Part shown: in pieces, positions 19,785 through 30,444 of the stretch
Layout: every line of letters starts with the position of its first letter
Numbering within the stretch: the first letter of the stretch is position 1
Assembly (NCBI GenBank): GCA_036365145.1
Contig: JAEOAD010000005.1
Location: forward strand, 7,456,001 to 7,520,000
Direction of reading: 5' to 3'
DNA: 64,000 nt
Source: Orientallactaga sibirica
Taxonomy: Eukaryota; Chordata; Mammalia; Rodentia; Dipodidae
Position numbers and translations under genes: made by a program
Notes under the pieces: model-generated
The model's input: only the letters and a program-made list of their open reading frames with translations
What the model was told of the DNA's origin: nothing
Database searches by the model: none

Positions 19785-20106
19785 TAGTTTCAAATCAAAT
19801 GTCCCCCATAGACTCATTGTTTGAATCTTTAACCTCCAGTTGATTGCACTGTCTGGGAAGGTTGTAGAACCTTTAAGAGGTAAGGTGCTGGTGGAAGTGT
19901 GTCACCAAGGCTGGGCAGTGAAGTATCACAGCCTAGTCCCACTTGCTCTCTCTCTATTTTCTCGGTGCCAATGTGAAGATTTGATGGTGGCTGCCTGCTC
20001 CTGCAGTGCTGTCCTGGTTGTGATGAAAATCCCCCTCAGAAATTCCCCTTTTCTAGCCTGTTTCTGAGAGGGTAATTTTGCCAGTAACAAGAAAATAACT
20101 GATACA
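19785..20106 (+). mobile_element. MaLR-type LTR
   Basis: caaatgtcccccatagactc, aggttgtagaacctttaagagg, aagtgtgtcaccaaggctggg and the end ccagtaacaagaaaataactgatac follow the LTR order of rodent MaLR elements. The left end abuts the previous inverted copy. Confidence 0.6.
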
Positions 20107-20116
20107 AACTATGTAT

Positions 20117-20176
20117 GTACAGATAGATATATAAAGTATATAGATATAGATGCTATAGATATAGATAGATATATGT
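20117..20176 (+). repeat. (GATA)-like A+T-rich simple repeat
   Basis: agatagatat and tagatatagat units, imperfect. Confidence 0.8.
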
Positions 20177-20197
20177 GACTGACATGATTATTGAGGC

Positions 20198-20559
20198 TGT
20201 GGTAGTTTGCATGCATTTCCCCCATAGACTCAGGTGTTATTAAAATTGAGTTTGTAGGTTCTGCCCCTAGTAGGCATACTTCTGCTACAAGGGGTGGGTG
20301 TCCTGGAGGTGGATCTGAATACCAGCCCAAGGTTGGCAGAGAAGTGTGAGCTCAGGGGGTCCTGCCTCTGGAAGTCTGCACGTGCTTGTGGCGCTGTCTG
20401 TTTGGTGGTGTCTCTTGGCTTGGATCTATGAATGGGAGGTAGCTACTTCCACCATTGATGGAACTTCCCCTTGGATCTGTGAACAGAAAGTAAACCCTTC
20501 CTCCAATAAACTGTGTCTCTTTGGAAGTTCATCCCAGTAACATGAAGCTCACTACAACA
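20198..20559 (+). mobile_element. MaLR-type solo LTR with 5-bp TSD
   Basis: A 362-bp element tgtggtagtttgcatg...actacaaca, flanked by gaggc (20193-20197) and gagac (20560-20564). It contains two AATAAA-like signals near its end (aaagtaaaccc and caataaact). The 5-bp duplication fits ERVL/MaLR integration. Confidence 0.75.
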
Positions 20560-20588
20560 GAGACTTCATTTAAAATCTTCAGGATAAA

Positions 20589-20742
20589 CCAGGCGTGGTG
20601 GCGCACACCTTTAATCCCAGCATTTGGGAGGCAGAGGTAGGACGATTGCCGTAAGTTCAAGGCCACCCTGAGACTACATAGTGAATTTGAGGTCAGCCTA
20701 GGCCAGAGCGAGATCCTACTGTGAAAAACAACAACAACAAAA
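20589..20742 (+). mobile_element. B1 SINE
   Basis: Head accaggcgtggtggc; tail (CAA)n. Confidence 0.9.
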
Positions 20743-20945
20743 AAGAAATGAAATTAAAGTGGTTGCATGGATTTATGCAGCATCTCCATTGTCCTCATGA
20801 GAACAAAATGTGTATGACACATGTACAAGGAATGAAATAGGTGGTGCGTAAGTTGAAGATTCCACATGAGTGAAATGCTCTGATAATTTGACTTAAAATT
20901 GGCATTGTACAATAAAAAGATGAGTGGTAAAATTCCTGCTATTAA

Positions 20946-20961
20946 TTTAAAAATTATGTAT

Positions 20962-21002
<41 letters not shown>

Positions 21003-21183
21003 GGTGTGTATGTGTGTGTGTGTATGGGTGTGTATGGGTGGTGCCAGGGTCTCCTGCTGCTACAAGTGAATGCCTGACACATGCATCACTTTGGGTCCAA
21101 TTTTACATGGGTTCTGGGGAATTAAACTCTGGCTGACAGGCTTTGCGAGTAAGTTCCTTAACAACAGAGTCATCTCCCCAGCA
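20946..21183 (-). mobile_element. DIP-like SINE with long (TG)n
   Basis: A TG tract of about 20 units at 20961-20999 and further TGTA/TGGG variants replace the usual CT region. The body complement (gccagggtctcctgctgc) and head complement (cagagtcatctccccagc) follow. Confidence 0.7.
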
Positions 21184-21271
21184 CCTGCTAGTAATTTAAA
21201 ATTTGATTTTTTTTTCTTTATTCACAGTGACATTAAAGAAAACAAAAAAAATTTTTTTAAATCACCAGGAA

Positions 21272-21441
21272 GGCTGGGTGTGGTGGTGCACACCTTTAAT
21301 CCCAGCACTTGGGAGGCAGAGGTAGGAGGATCGCCATGAGTTCAAGGCCACCCTGAGACTCCATAGTGAATGCCAGGTCAGTCTGGGCTAGAGTGAAACC
21401 CTTTCTTGAAAAACAAAACAAACAAACAAACAAACAAACAA
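21272..21441 (+). mobile_element. B1 SINE
   Basis: The tail is (CAAA)n. accaggaa flanks it on both sides (about 21264 and 21442), a short probable TSD. Confidence 0.92.
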
Positions 21442-21490
21442 ACCAGGAAACCTGAAGGGAGACACTATAGAAAATCAAAGGAGAAAGCCT

Positions 21491-21650
21491 TTTATTTATT
21501 TATTTACTTATTTATTTGTTTCAAGGGAGTGTCTCACTCTAGCCCAGACCAACCTGGAACTGTACTCTCAGGCTAACCTTGAACTCATGGTGATCCTCCT
21601 ACCTTGGCCTCCTGAGTGCTGGGATTAAAGGTGTGCACCACCACGCCCGG
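21491..21650 (-). mobile_element. B1 SINE
   Basis: Tail complement (TTTA)n, with a small deletion in the middle (ggaactgtactctcagg). Confidence 0.88.
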
Positions 21651-22833
21651 CCCAAATGCCTTTTTTTGTATAGTATCTTGAATGGTATTATTTTCATCCG
21701 TATTTTGAAGAAGGGGTCACGTGTTTTCACTTTTCACTGGGCCCCATGAATTATGACGCTGGCCCTGACTGAACTAACTTCTCAGCTAGGACAACAGGCA
21801 CTTGATGGACAATTAGGTTGTGGGGGGAGGGTCGAGGTAGACCTTCAAGTACCAGGGTGTTATTTCAGGAAGGGCGGAGCTGACATGATTTGGTGAAGGA
21901 ATGCACTTCAGAAAATAAGTAGGAAGATGAAAGTCTGGGGAGACTCAAGCTTCCATTATTCCTGTCTTGGGAATTCTCTTACCGAAGGAAGGACAGATAT
22001 TCCACTGAAAGGAAAGAAACAAACAAAAGTTTAAAAGGAAGAGACAGCAAGGCCAAGTCAGACAAGGTTCTCTTTCCAGTAAATAGGAAGGATAATACAA
22101 CTAAAGTTAGAGAACTATATAAATAAAAGTGATGCCATCCTCTGTATCATTGATATCACTAGGCAGGAAAGATTGCATATATGTTTATTCTTCCAAAGAT
22201 CAGCATAAATGTCAGGCCGATGGGCCTCTAAGAGGATTGTATTTAGATTAAGTGATCAATAAAATAAAAATAAACTCAATTTTCAAGCCTCATCCTTTTA
22301 GACCGCTTAACATAAATATTTTACGGAAATTTAAGTAAGCCCACAAAGGTCAGAAATAACAGTCCAACATGCCTTCATCAAATTTTAAAGCTCATTTCTT
22401 TAAAGGTTCTCTAAAAGTAACGTGAAAAAATGTTGGATTGTTGACTTTGATGTGTGTGTGTTTTTCTCCCCCCTCCACTTCTTTTTGGAATCTTAAATAT
22501 GTCCTTTGAAAAGTTGGGTTTCTCGAGGGAGGGCGAACTGAAAGCAAATGTGAGGGTTCCTTGGATCTTTCTGATCTGCTGGTCTTAATCCCTATCAACT
22601 AAGATAGGCAGCTGACACTGGAGAAGGAAAGTGAATGTGTCTAATCTTTACAACCCGAGACATGTCCAATCAAGGCTACTCATTAGGGAGAAAGAGCACA
22701 AAGGCATGCAAGCTCACATTTTAAAGGAATTTGCAGTCACATTCCCCAAGCACTAACCAACATCTGGAGCATGCTGAACTCTTCATCTTTTCACTGCTCT
22801 TGCCTAACAGTTTAGGGAGAAATAGATGATCCT
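21651..22833. other. Unique sequence, about 1.2 kb
   Basis: No SINE and no convincing coding region. The largest ORFs are about 70 codons. Confidence 0.55.
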
Positions 22834-23067
22834 GGGCTGGAGAGATGGCTCGGCGGCTAAGGTGATTGCCTGGAAAGCCTACCGACCTGGGTTCAACTGC
22901 CCATGGAAAGGCAGATGCATTAAGTGGCGCATGCATCTGGAGTTTGTTTGCCATGGCTGGAGGAGCTAGGTGCCCATTCTCTCTGTCTCTTTTTTTTCTC
23001 TCTCCCTCTCCCTGCAAATAAATAAATAAATAAATAAATAAGTAAAAGTATTTTTTTTTAAAGAAAA
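22834..23067 (+). mobile_element. DIP SINE
   Basis: Flanked by a perfect 16-bp TSD agaaatagatgatcct at 22818-22833 and 23068-23083. Tail (AAAT)n. Confidence 0.95.
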
Positions 23068-23224
23068 AGAAATAGATGATCCTCTTTCTGCATCAGAAAA
23101 CCAATTGTTTACCGATCTCTATGCCCTGCAAAACAAGGGGAATGTTTCCTCAGTGTCAAAGACACTTGAGCACTTACTTGATTTTGTGGGCTATATCTGG
23201 ATTCTCTAACCTGGTGACACGATA

Positions 23225-23372
23225 AGTAAGGCGCATGTCATTAATCCACATTACAGACATGAACACCAAGGATTCAAAGTGGAACAGGTTGTCCAAACTC
23301 ACCAAAAGCTGTGAAGTACAGAATTCAAATCCTGGTGCTTTTGGTCTAGAGCTCTCTATACATAACCATTTA
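23225..23372 (+). mobile_element. MIR SINE
   Basis: cattacagacatgaacaccaag, gaacaggttgtccaaactcacc and agaattcaaatcctggtgc correspond to the MIR core (cacacagct region; gattcgaaccc). Confidence 0.6.
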
Positions 23373-23472
23373 TTTCACAGGCTCTTGGACTCTATTAATT
23401 AACAGTGTTCGCTTAACCTTGCATCTGAAATTAAGACTGCAAAGTAGAGTTTTTCATGAACCTCTCCCCTTT

Positions 23473-23701
23473 TTAAAAATATTTTTAAAATATATTTTTT
23501 ATTTTTATTTATTTATTTATTAGAGAGAGAGAGAGGAGGCGAGAGTGAGAATGGGCATGCCAGGGCTTCTAGCCACTGCAAACAAACTCCAGATGCATGC
23601 ACCACCATGTGCATCTGGCTTACGTGGGACCTGGAGAATTGAACCAGGGTCCTTAGGCTTCACAGGCATGCGCCTTAACCATTAAGCCAGATCTCCAGCC
23701 C
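23473..23701 (-). mobile_element. DIP SINE
   Basis: A full-length minus copy; head complement aagccagatctccagccc has one insertion. Confidence 0.9.
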
Positions 23702-23758
23702 TCCTCTTCCTCTTCTTAAGGTATATTGAATGCGAGTGCATCTGCTCTTAGTTTTGAA

Positions 23759-23920
23759 TTTGTTTTGTTTTGTTTTTGTTTTTTCGAGGTAGGGTCTTGC
23801 TCTAGCCCAGGCTGACCTGGAATTCACTATGTAGTCTCAGGGTGGCCTTGAACTCATGGCGATCCTCCTACCTCTGCCTCCCAAGTGCTGGGATTAAAGG
23901 CGTGCGCCACCACGCCCGCT
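23759..23920 (-). mobile_element. B1 SINE
   Basis: Flanked by a perfect 16-bp TSD tgctcttagttttgaa at 23743-23758 and 23921-23936. Low divergence, so relatively young. Confidence 0.95.
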
Positions 23921-23936
23921 TGCTCTTAGTTTTGAA

Positions 23937-24371
23937 AGGCAGTGTGACTACAGGAGACTACACAAGTCTAGTATCATCTGCTTTTGGCTCAGAGGCTTTG
24001 TACTCGGTGAAAACATCATTTCCTTTTGCTCTCAACTCTCCAGTTAGTAACATTGGTGAGAACCCCTGTACAATTTTAGAAAGATTCATCAGTTGATGTA
24101 GGATATGTTGATTGTTGAGTCCGCCTGTGTTCCTTAAAGGTAGAGTGGCCATGCTCAACTGATCTGCAAAGGGCTTCCTCATGATGGAAATCTTTGCCAA
24201 ACTTGACTAAGCACTTTGAAAAGTCCTGTGCCTTACAGCAAAGAGGAGTGAGCCAAGAATTGTAGTTTTCATCCCTGTTGCTCTAGGGGGAGTTTTCAAG
24301 TGGCCAGTGCACTTTGTGTTGTACTAAGAATTTTCTGTTTAGAATTCATAATTTTGATTAAAAACAGAGAA
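23937..24371. other. Unique sequence
   Basis: About 435 bases with no repeat or gene recognised. Confidence 0.5.
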
Positions 24372-24584
24372 CAAGCAGGGGAAATGGCTCAGTGGTTAAA
24401 GGCACTTTCCAGCAAAACTTGTGGGCCTATGTTCAATTCCCTAGTACCCAAATAAAGCTAGATTCACAAAGTGACACATGTACCTGGAGTTTGTTTGCAG
24501 TAGCAAGAGACCCTGCAGTGCCCATTCTCCCTCTCTCCCCCTCCTCTCTTTCTCTTTCACACAAGCAAAATAATAATAATAATA
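24372..24584 (+). mobile_element. DIP SINE, diverged
   Basis: Head gcaggggaaatggctcagtgg and tail (AAT)n. aaaaacagagaa before and aaaaaccagagaa after form a probable TSD. Confidence 0.87.
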
Positions 24585-24721
24585 AAAACCAGAGAATTTC
24601 ATATTTTAAAGTGATAAAATACCATTGGTGCATAGGATCATGATTCCTAGACATTGAAGTCTTGATCACTATAAAAACCATGAAATGTTATGGGAATCAA
24701 TACAAAGCTCTCTTTTTTATC

Positions 24722-24917
24722 TTTACTAATTTTTAAATTTTTATTTTTATTTACGAGAGAGAGAAATGGGCACACCAGGGCCTTTAGCCACTACAAACAA
24801 ACTCCAGACGCATGTGCCACCATGTGCATCTGGCTTATGTGGGTCCTGGGGAATCGAACCTGAGTCCTTGGGCTTTGCAGGCAAGTGCCTTAACCACTAA
24901 GCCATCCTTATAGCCCT
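24722..24917 (-). mobile_element. DIP SINE
   Basis: A short GA region (gagagagagaaatgggc); head complement accactaagccatccttatagccc. Confidence 0.88.
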
Positions 24918-24935
24918 GTTTTTTTTTTTTTTTTA

Positions 24936-25620
24936 CTACTTTTTAAGCTAGTATACAAGTGATGTGTTCAAGATGGCATGTATATACATTATACATGTAT
25001 GTCATCGTGCCTTGTTTTTATTCCTCCCCCTCCTGCACTGTTCTCCCCCATTTCCCCTGCCTATTCTTGCTGGTCCCCTTCCTCCCCCCAATTTGTTCTC
25101 CCTCCTGTTTTATGTTTATATGAACTGCATCCCCTCCCCATTTAGATGTTAGGGGCTGGAACAACACAATTTTATTTCCCATTCCCCTTGCCTACCCACA
25201 GTGTCACCTGGAAACGGTGGTACACCATTTCCTCACCCTGAGAGCCAGACTGATGACATTTGTCACCTGAGCATGTGAACACCATGCCTCCCAGCAAATC
25301 TCCAAGGAGGCCAGCCTTCCCCTCACCTGACACTGGCTAAGCAAGTCTTTGTGACCAGAGGGGGAGGAAACAGACTGACCATGATTGTGCCCAGGGGACA
25401 GAGAAAATACCCATGAGCAGCGACAGCCCCTCATGTGGAAAACAGTGGGAAAGCAGCGCAAGCCAGGCAGAGCTCGGCTGATGAGCAGCCACTGCAGGTG
25501 CCGAGGGAACTGACTGGGACGACTGTGCCAGGCTGCCCAGTGGTTCCCGGCAATACCCATCTTGTTAACCTTCTGTGACAAAAAGGAGACTTTGCACCTG
25601 TCTCAAAACCAGAAAGAGAG
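24936..25620. other. Unassigned sequence
   Basis: 24936-25150 is pyrimidine-rich (cctccccctcctgcactg) and resembles the start of the LINE-1-like family at 1330 and 56430 without clear alignment. The rest includes a 125-codon minus-strand ORF with no recognisable domain. Confidence 0.35.
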
Positions 25621-25776
25621 CCGGGCGTGCTGGTGCACGCCTTTAATCCCAGCACTCGGGAGGCAGAGGTAGGAGGATCACCATGAGTTCTAAGGCACTC
25701 TGAGACTACATAGTGAATTCCAGGTTAGAGTGAGACCCTACCTTGAAGAACAAAAAACAAACAAAACAAAAAAAAA
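25621..25776 (+). mobile_element. B1 SINE
   Basis: A small deletion in the right half (ccaggttagagtgag). Tail aaacaaacaaaac. Confidence 0.9.
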
Positions 25777-25955
25777 CCTCCAAAGAGATGGTTTAGCAGT
25801 TGAGGCACTTGTGTGCGAAAGGATCCAGGTTCCATTAAACCAGACGCATGAGGGGGTTCATGTGTCTGGAGATCATTTGCAGTGGAGTGGCTGGCAGCCC
25901 TGGTGCATGTCCATTTTTTTCTCTCTTTCTGTCTCTCTTAAATAAATAAATAAGC

Positions 25956-25985
<30 letters not shown>
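25777..25985 (+). mobile_element. DIP SINE, diverged
   Basis: The head is shortened (ccaaagagatggtttagcag), the B-box region is altered, and the (AAAT)n tail is long. It abuts the B1 tail. Confidence 0.82.
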
Positions 25986-25988
<3 letters not shown>

Positions 25989-26369
25989 TAAAAACCTGAA
26001 AGACATGAGGTGGGAAGGATATCTCAAATTATGAGTGGGCTTTGAATATAATCCCAAGTGTTCTTGTGGAATAGGCAAAGGTTGGAGTGACGTGCCGGGA
26101 AAGGAAGGATCCATTCCAGCCCTGAGGACACCCACACTTCTCACCTTCAGAGCCGGTGGCAATCCATTTGCGTTGTGTGACGCTATGACGTTTGTGATAA
26201 GGTGTTTCAGCAGCAATGAGGCCCAACACGGTATCCAAAGCGTGGCTGCCGCTGTTTCTAGATGCAGCAGACGGAGCAACAGAGGGGCAGAGCACCACAT
26301 GACACCCAGGGAGGGCGGCTTGGCCTGGGAACAAGGAAACTACTGACTTTATACAGGATTTGTCCTTTT
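25986..26369. other. Unique sequence
   Basis: Short overlapping ORFs on both strands, no known domain. Confidence 0.5.
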
Positions 26370-26515
26370 TTTGTTTGTTTGTTTTGAGGTAGGGTCTCTC
26401 TCTAGTCCAGGCTGGAATTCACTATGTAGTCTTAGGGTGGCCTTGAACTCACAGCGATCCACCTACCTCTGCCTCCCAAGTGCTGGGAATAAAGGCATGT
26501 GCCACCACACCCGGC
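26370..26515 (-). mobile_element. B1 SINE
   Basis: Tail complement (TTTG)n with a 7-base deletion after ccaggctgg. ttgtcctt flanks both sides as a probable short TSD. Confidence 0.9.
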
Positions 26516-26938
26516 TTGAGTTGTCCTTCTGTCAGAGGGGCTGACATGGGCGAGAGGTGCAAAGATGCTGGGGGACCATCAGTCAAGGACGTTGTCAGAG
26601 AACTCTGCTTTGGACAGATTTGGATACAAAATGTTTCAAATCCATTGTGTGACTTTTTACATCCAGGATTCGGCCCCAGAAGATGGTTCACTGGTGGCCA
26701 GGGCAGTGCTGAAAGGGGGCTCAATATCGATCTGTCAGTTGATGGTAGTACATGTCAAAGGAGACGGGGACAGGTCATGTCAAAAGGAACCAAGCTCAAG
26801 AGGCAGGAAAGGACCCAGTGTGAACCCCAAGAAGCAAAGGCAGACAGGGGAAGATCTAGATAAGCCGAAGGATGGATGGTTGAATGGGAAGACAGGGTCT
26901 GAGCAAATCCTGTGGGTACCACATGGAGGTTTTTTTTT
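26516..26938. other. Unique sequence
   Basis: Two overlapping plus-strand ORFs of about 127-129 codons start in the B1 or just after it. They show no domain I recognise. Confidence 0.5.
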
Positions 26939-26952
26939 AAAAAAAATTATTT

Positions 26953-27175
26953 AGTGCTGGAGAGATGGCTTAGCGGTTAAACTCTTGCCTGTGAAGCCTA
27001 AGGATCCTGGTTCAAGGCTCGATTCTCCAGGACCCATGTAAGCCAGATGCATAAGGGGTGCACGCATCTGGAGTTTGTTTGCAGTGGCTGGAGACCCTGG
27101 TGTGCCCATTCTCTCTCTCTACCTGCCTATTTCTCTCTCTCTCTCCAAGAAATAAAAATAAAATATTTTAAAAAA
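26953..27175 (+). mobile_element. DIP SINE, inverted partner of next
   Basis: Inserted in the T/A-rich tail of the following minus-strand DIP. aaaaattattta-like sequence flanks it (about 26940-26952 and 27180-27192). Confidence 0.88.
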
Positions 27176-27179
27176 TAAT

Positions 27180-27387
27180 AAAAATTATTTATTTATTGGA
27201 GAGAGTGAGAGAGAAAGAGGCAGATAATGGAGAGAATGGGCACACCAGGGCCTCCAGCCACTGCAAACGAACTCCAGACACATGCACCACCTTGTGCATC
27301 TGGCTTACGTGGATCCTGGAGAACTAAGCCTGGGTCCTGAGGCTTTGTAGGCAAATGCCTTAACCACTAAGCTATCTCTGCAGCCCC
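27180..27387 (-). mobile_element. DIP SINE
   Basis: A full-length minus copy lying tail to tail with the previous DIP, so the pair can form a stem of about 200 bp. Confidence 0.9.
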
Positions 27388-27638
27388 ACATGTACTGTTG
27401 AATCCCTCAGTTAATTGTGCAGTTTAAAGGTCAGGGTAGATGGGAAGGAGACTTGACAGTATGTCTTTCTTCCTCCTTCTGTGCTAGTTGCTTGGGGGGA
27501 GGGCTGATTTTAGCTTACAGCTCAAGGGGACACCGTCCACCATGGCGAGGAAGACACTGTGACCCAGTATGAAGCAGCTGGTCACATTCAACCCACAGTC
27601 AGGAAGCAGAGTGATGAGTGCTGAAGCCTAGCTGCCTC

Positions 27639-27817
27639 CCTTCTTCCTTCCTTCCTTCCTTCCTTCCTTCCTTCCTTCCTTCCTTCCTTCCTCCCCCTTC
27701 CTTCCTTCCTCCTTCCTCCTCCCTCCCTCCCCCTTCTTCCTCCTTCCTCCCTCCCTCCCCCTTCCTTCCTTCCCTCCTTCCTCCCTCCCTTCCCCTTCCT
27801 TCCTTCCTCCCTTCTGA
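27639..27817 (+). repeat. (CCTT)n pyrimidine tract, first
   Basis: Pure then imperfect CCTT/CCCT units on the plus strand. The reading frames of all-Ser/Pro type are artefacts. Confidence 0.95.
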
Positions 27818-28055
27818 GATGAACTTTCCAGTTATGGAGGAAGGGATATTATTTTTTTCCTTCCTAATCCCTGCTCTTCACAGGACCAGGCAAGAGAGAG
27901 CAAAGCCCCCAGCCACACAGCACACAGAGCAAAACTACAGCCAAAAGGTCACACAGCACACTCCCTCCTCCTTTTGCATATCCAATGGAATCTCCAATCA
28001 TTTCAAGGTGATTGCAGATGCAAACTATTTAATAAAACACTGAATATTTCATATA
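27818..28055. other. Unique spacer between two CCTT tracts
   Basis: About 240 bases of ordinary sequence; not recognised as LTR or SINE. Confidence 0.5.
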
Positions 28056-28352
28056 TTTCCTTCCTTCCTCCCTCCCCTCCCCTTCCCCCTTCCTTCCTTC
28101 CTTCCTTCCTTCCTTCCTTCCTTCCTTCCTTCCTTTCTTCCCCTCCCTCCTCCTCCCCTCCCTCCCTCCTCTCCTCCCCTCCTCCCCTTCTTCCTTCCTT
28201 CCTTTTCTTCCTTCCCTCCCTTCCCCTTCCTTCCCTCCTTACCTTCCTCCTTCCTTCCTTTTCTTCCTCCTTCCTTCCTCCCCCCTTCCTTCCTTCCTTC
28301 CTTCCTTCCTTCCTTCCTTCCTTCCTTCCTTCCTTCCTTCCTCCTTTTCTTA
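28056..28352 (+). repeat. (CCTT)n pyrimidine tract, second
   Basis: About 300 bases, essentially all C/T, with a long perfect CCTT block at 28289-28340. Confidence 0.95.
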
Positions 28353-28356
28353 CCTT

Positions 28357-28714
28357 TAAAAAACTAATTTATTATTAAAGAAAGAATGGACACTTTAGGA
28401 CTTTTTTGGGGGGGGGGGTTTCGAGGTAGGCTCTTACTCTAGCCCAGCCAGGCTGACCTGGAATTAACTATGTAGTCTCAGGGTGGCCTCAAACTCACTG
28501 CAATCCTCCAACCTCTGCCTCCCAAGTGCTGGGATTAAAGGCATGCACCACCACGCCCGGCCCCCAACTTTTAGGACTTTTAACCACTGCACACAAACCC
28601 CAGACACATGCACCACCTTGTGCATTTGGTTTTACGTGGGTCCTGGGAAATCGAACCTGGCTCCTTTGGCTTTGCAGGCGAGCGCATTAACCACTGAGCC
28701 ATCTCTCCAGCCCC
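28357..28714 (-). mobile_element. DIP SINE, split by a B1
   Basis: The tail side is 28357-28405; the body and head complement continue at 28566-28714. Confidence 0.85.
28406..28562 (-). mobile_element. B1 SINE nested in DIP, poly(G) in tail complement
   Basis: actttaggactttt before and acttttaggactttt after are the TSD. The tail complement contains about 11 G (poly(C) on the element strand) just before tttcgaggtagg. Confidence 0.9.
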
Positions 28715-28880
28715 ATCTCTGTTTCTCCTTTCATTCAGGCTGGGAACCCAGCCCAGAGATAGCGCTTCTCACCTCAGTTGACCTAATCTAAAAGCTCCCC
28801 AACAGGTATTCCCACTGGCTTGTTTCCATGGCGATCCAAATCCCATCAGGTTGACAGCATGATTGTCCATCACACCTTAG

Positions 28881-29507
28881 TCTCTTTTAAAGACTCCATC
28901 TTCCCAAGCCACTGTTGAGATCATTTCTTGGGCCCCAAGAATAGCATTAGAAGCACTGGAGGGCTGGGCCAGCCTGGCCAGCCTCAGAGCGGTGGTGGGC
29001 CTGAGAATCTCAACTCTGAGCCAGCTAGCTCCCTGTGGATTCCTTTGTTCTTTGAAGTATACATTGATCACCAACACTGTTTTGAAATTCTATCCTTAGG
29101 ATGTCACTCCGTGTACCCTCTCACTAGTACACCGCCTGGCTTAGTGGATAAGGAAGTATTGGTGTGTATAGTGAATAATAATATATAGTGAATAATAAAA
29201 GGTAGACCTTCCACTCTGGTCTTGAGCAAGGCTCCTTAGAGCAGTTCTCGGGCCTCACCTCACCTGAGCCCCAGGCCAAGTCCCAGCTGCTGGCTCTCCC
29301 AGAGGGGCCCTGAATTTGCAGCCTTGTGCAACACTGACTTTATCTGACTTTCCTCGTTTCCTTCCCCTTGCAAGTACATTTTTCTTCAGTTTCCCTTTAC
29401 TTAGCATGGTTATTATCTATTTCAGGAAAAAAAAAAATAAACCATGGAAATTTGGCTTTATTTAACTCCATTCCATTTGAGTCTACTCATAAACCCTAAC
29501 TCTTTTT
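28881..29507. other. Unique sequence
   Basis: About 625 bases without recognised gene or repeat. Confidence 0.5.
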
Positions 29508-29557
29508 CTTTTTGTTTGTTTGTTTATTTTGTTGAGGTAGGGTCTCCCTGTAGCTCA
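29508..29557 (-). mobile_element. B1 SINE fragment
   Basis: Only the tail complement and gaggtagggtctccctgtagctca remain. It is joined directly to a DIP fragment of opposite orientation. Confidence 0.7.
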
Positions 29558-29685
29558 TGAAGCCTGCCAGTTCAGGTTCTATTCCCTGGGACCCACATAA
29601 AGTTAGACGCACAAAGTGGTGCACACATCTGGACTTCATCTGCAGTGGCAAATTGCCCTGGGTACCCATTCTCTCTCTTTATAAA
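29558..29685 (+). mobile_element. DIP SINE, 5'-truncated
   Basis: Begins inside the head (gaagcctgccagttcagg) and reaches the CT region (attctctctcttt). Confidence 0.75.
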
Positions 29686-29742
29686 AATTTTATTATGTTA
29701 TTATTATTTTATATAATAATTATTTTATAAGATCAGAAAAAA

Positions 29743-29925
29743 TGGTTGAACATGATGGCTCACACCTTTAATCCCAGCACTTGGGAGGCAGTGGTAGGAG
29801 GATCGCTGTGAATTTAAGGCTATCCTGGGACTACAGAGTGAGTTCCAAGGTCAGCCTTGGATAGAGTGAGACCCTACATTGAAAAAACTGAAGAAGAAGA
29901 AGAAAAAAAAACAATAAAAATAAAG
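29743..29925 (+). mobile_element. B1 SINE
   Basis: Diverged head (ggttgaacatgatggctcac); GAA-rich tail. Confidence 0.87.
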
Positions 29926-29957
29926 AAAATCTGAAAAATGGCCAAGCATGATGGCCG

Positions 29958-30293
29958 TGGTGGTTTGAATGTGAATGTGAATGTGTGTCCTCCGTAGCAC
30001 TTTTGATTAAGGTTAAGCTTCCTACTTAAAGTCTCCAGCAGTTTGCCCGAGGAGGTGTCACTGATCTCTTAGTCCAGCAATAAGCAGTGTTCAGAGCCGA
30101 GTCTGAGCTCAGGCTGTTGGTGTTTGCTGGTTGTTGCTGGTGCCTCTCTGCTGTGGATCTAGGGTAGTGAGCCAGCTTCTTCTGCCCGGATGGAACTTCC
30201 CTGGATTCTGGAAGCCTGAAATAAACCCTTTCCTCCCATGAGCGGCTTCTGGTCAGATGTTTGTCCCAGTGACGAGAAAGTAACTGCAACAGT
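29958..30293 (+). mobile_element. MaLR-type solo LTR nested in B1
   Basis: tggtttgaatgtgaatg ... gcctgaaataaaccctttcc ... gtaactgcaaca has the LTR order with an AATAAA signal at about 30221. A flanking gtgg on both sides is compatible with a 4-5-bp TSD. Confidence 0.65.
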
Positions 30294-30375
30294 GGGGCTC
30301 CACACTTTTAATCCCAACACTTGGAGGCTGAAGCTCACTGTGAGCTTGAGGCCAGCCTATGCTACAGAGTGAGTT

Positions 30376-30444
30376 CTATCCTATGATTACACCACCCTGA
30401 ACGCACCTGATCTTGTCTGATCATGGAAGCTAATCAGGGTTGGG
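30376..30444 (+). pseudogene. 5S ribosomal RNA retro-fragment
   Basis: The stretch accaccctgaac, then gatcttgtctgatc, ggaagctaa and cagggttggg matches about nt 3-65 of vertebrate 5S rRNA, with C-to-T-type changes. The copy stops after the A-box region and lacks box C and the 3' half, so it cannot make 5S rRNA. It is bordered by agagtgagtt at 30366-30375 and 30445-30454, consistent with a 10-bp TSD inside the host B1. Confidence 0.85.

Larger units (their letters stand above)
27480..28880 (-). mobile_element. MaLR-type LTR disrupted by CCTT tracts and SINEs
   Basis: 27480-27638 (gattttagcttacagctcaagg, accatggcgaggaag, cacagtcaggaagcagag) and 28730-28880 (ctcagttgacctaatctaaaag, ggttgacagcatgattgtcc) are the two ends of the complement of a rodent MaLR LTR. 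About 1.1 kb of later material lies between. Confidence 0.6.

Noticed and set aside
26480..26954. Two plus-strand ORFs of 127-129 codons
   Set aside because: The first starts inside a B1 and they overlap out of frame. No domain seen.
27639..28378. Ser/Pro-rich ORFs of 134-141 codons
   Set aside because: Products of the CCTT tracts.
30376..30444. Functional 5S rRNA gene
   Set aside because: Only the 5' half is present, with substitutions and no box C or terminator.
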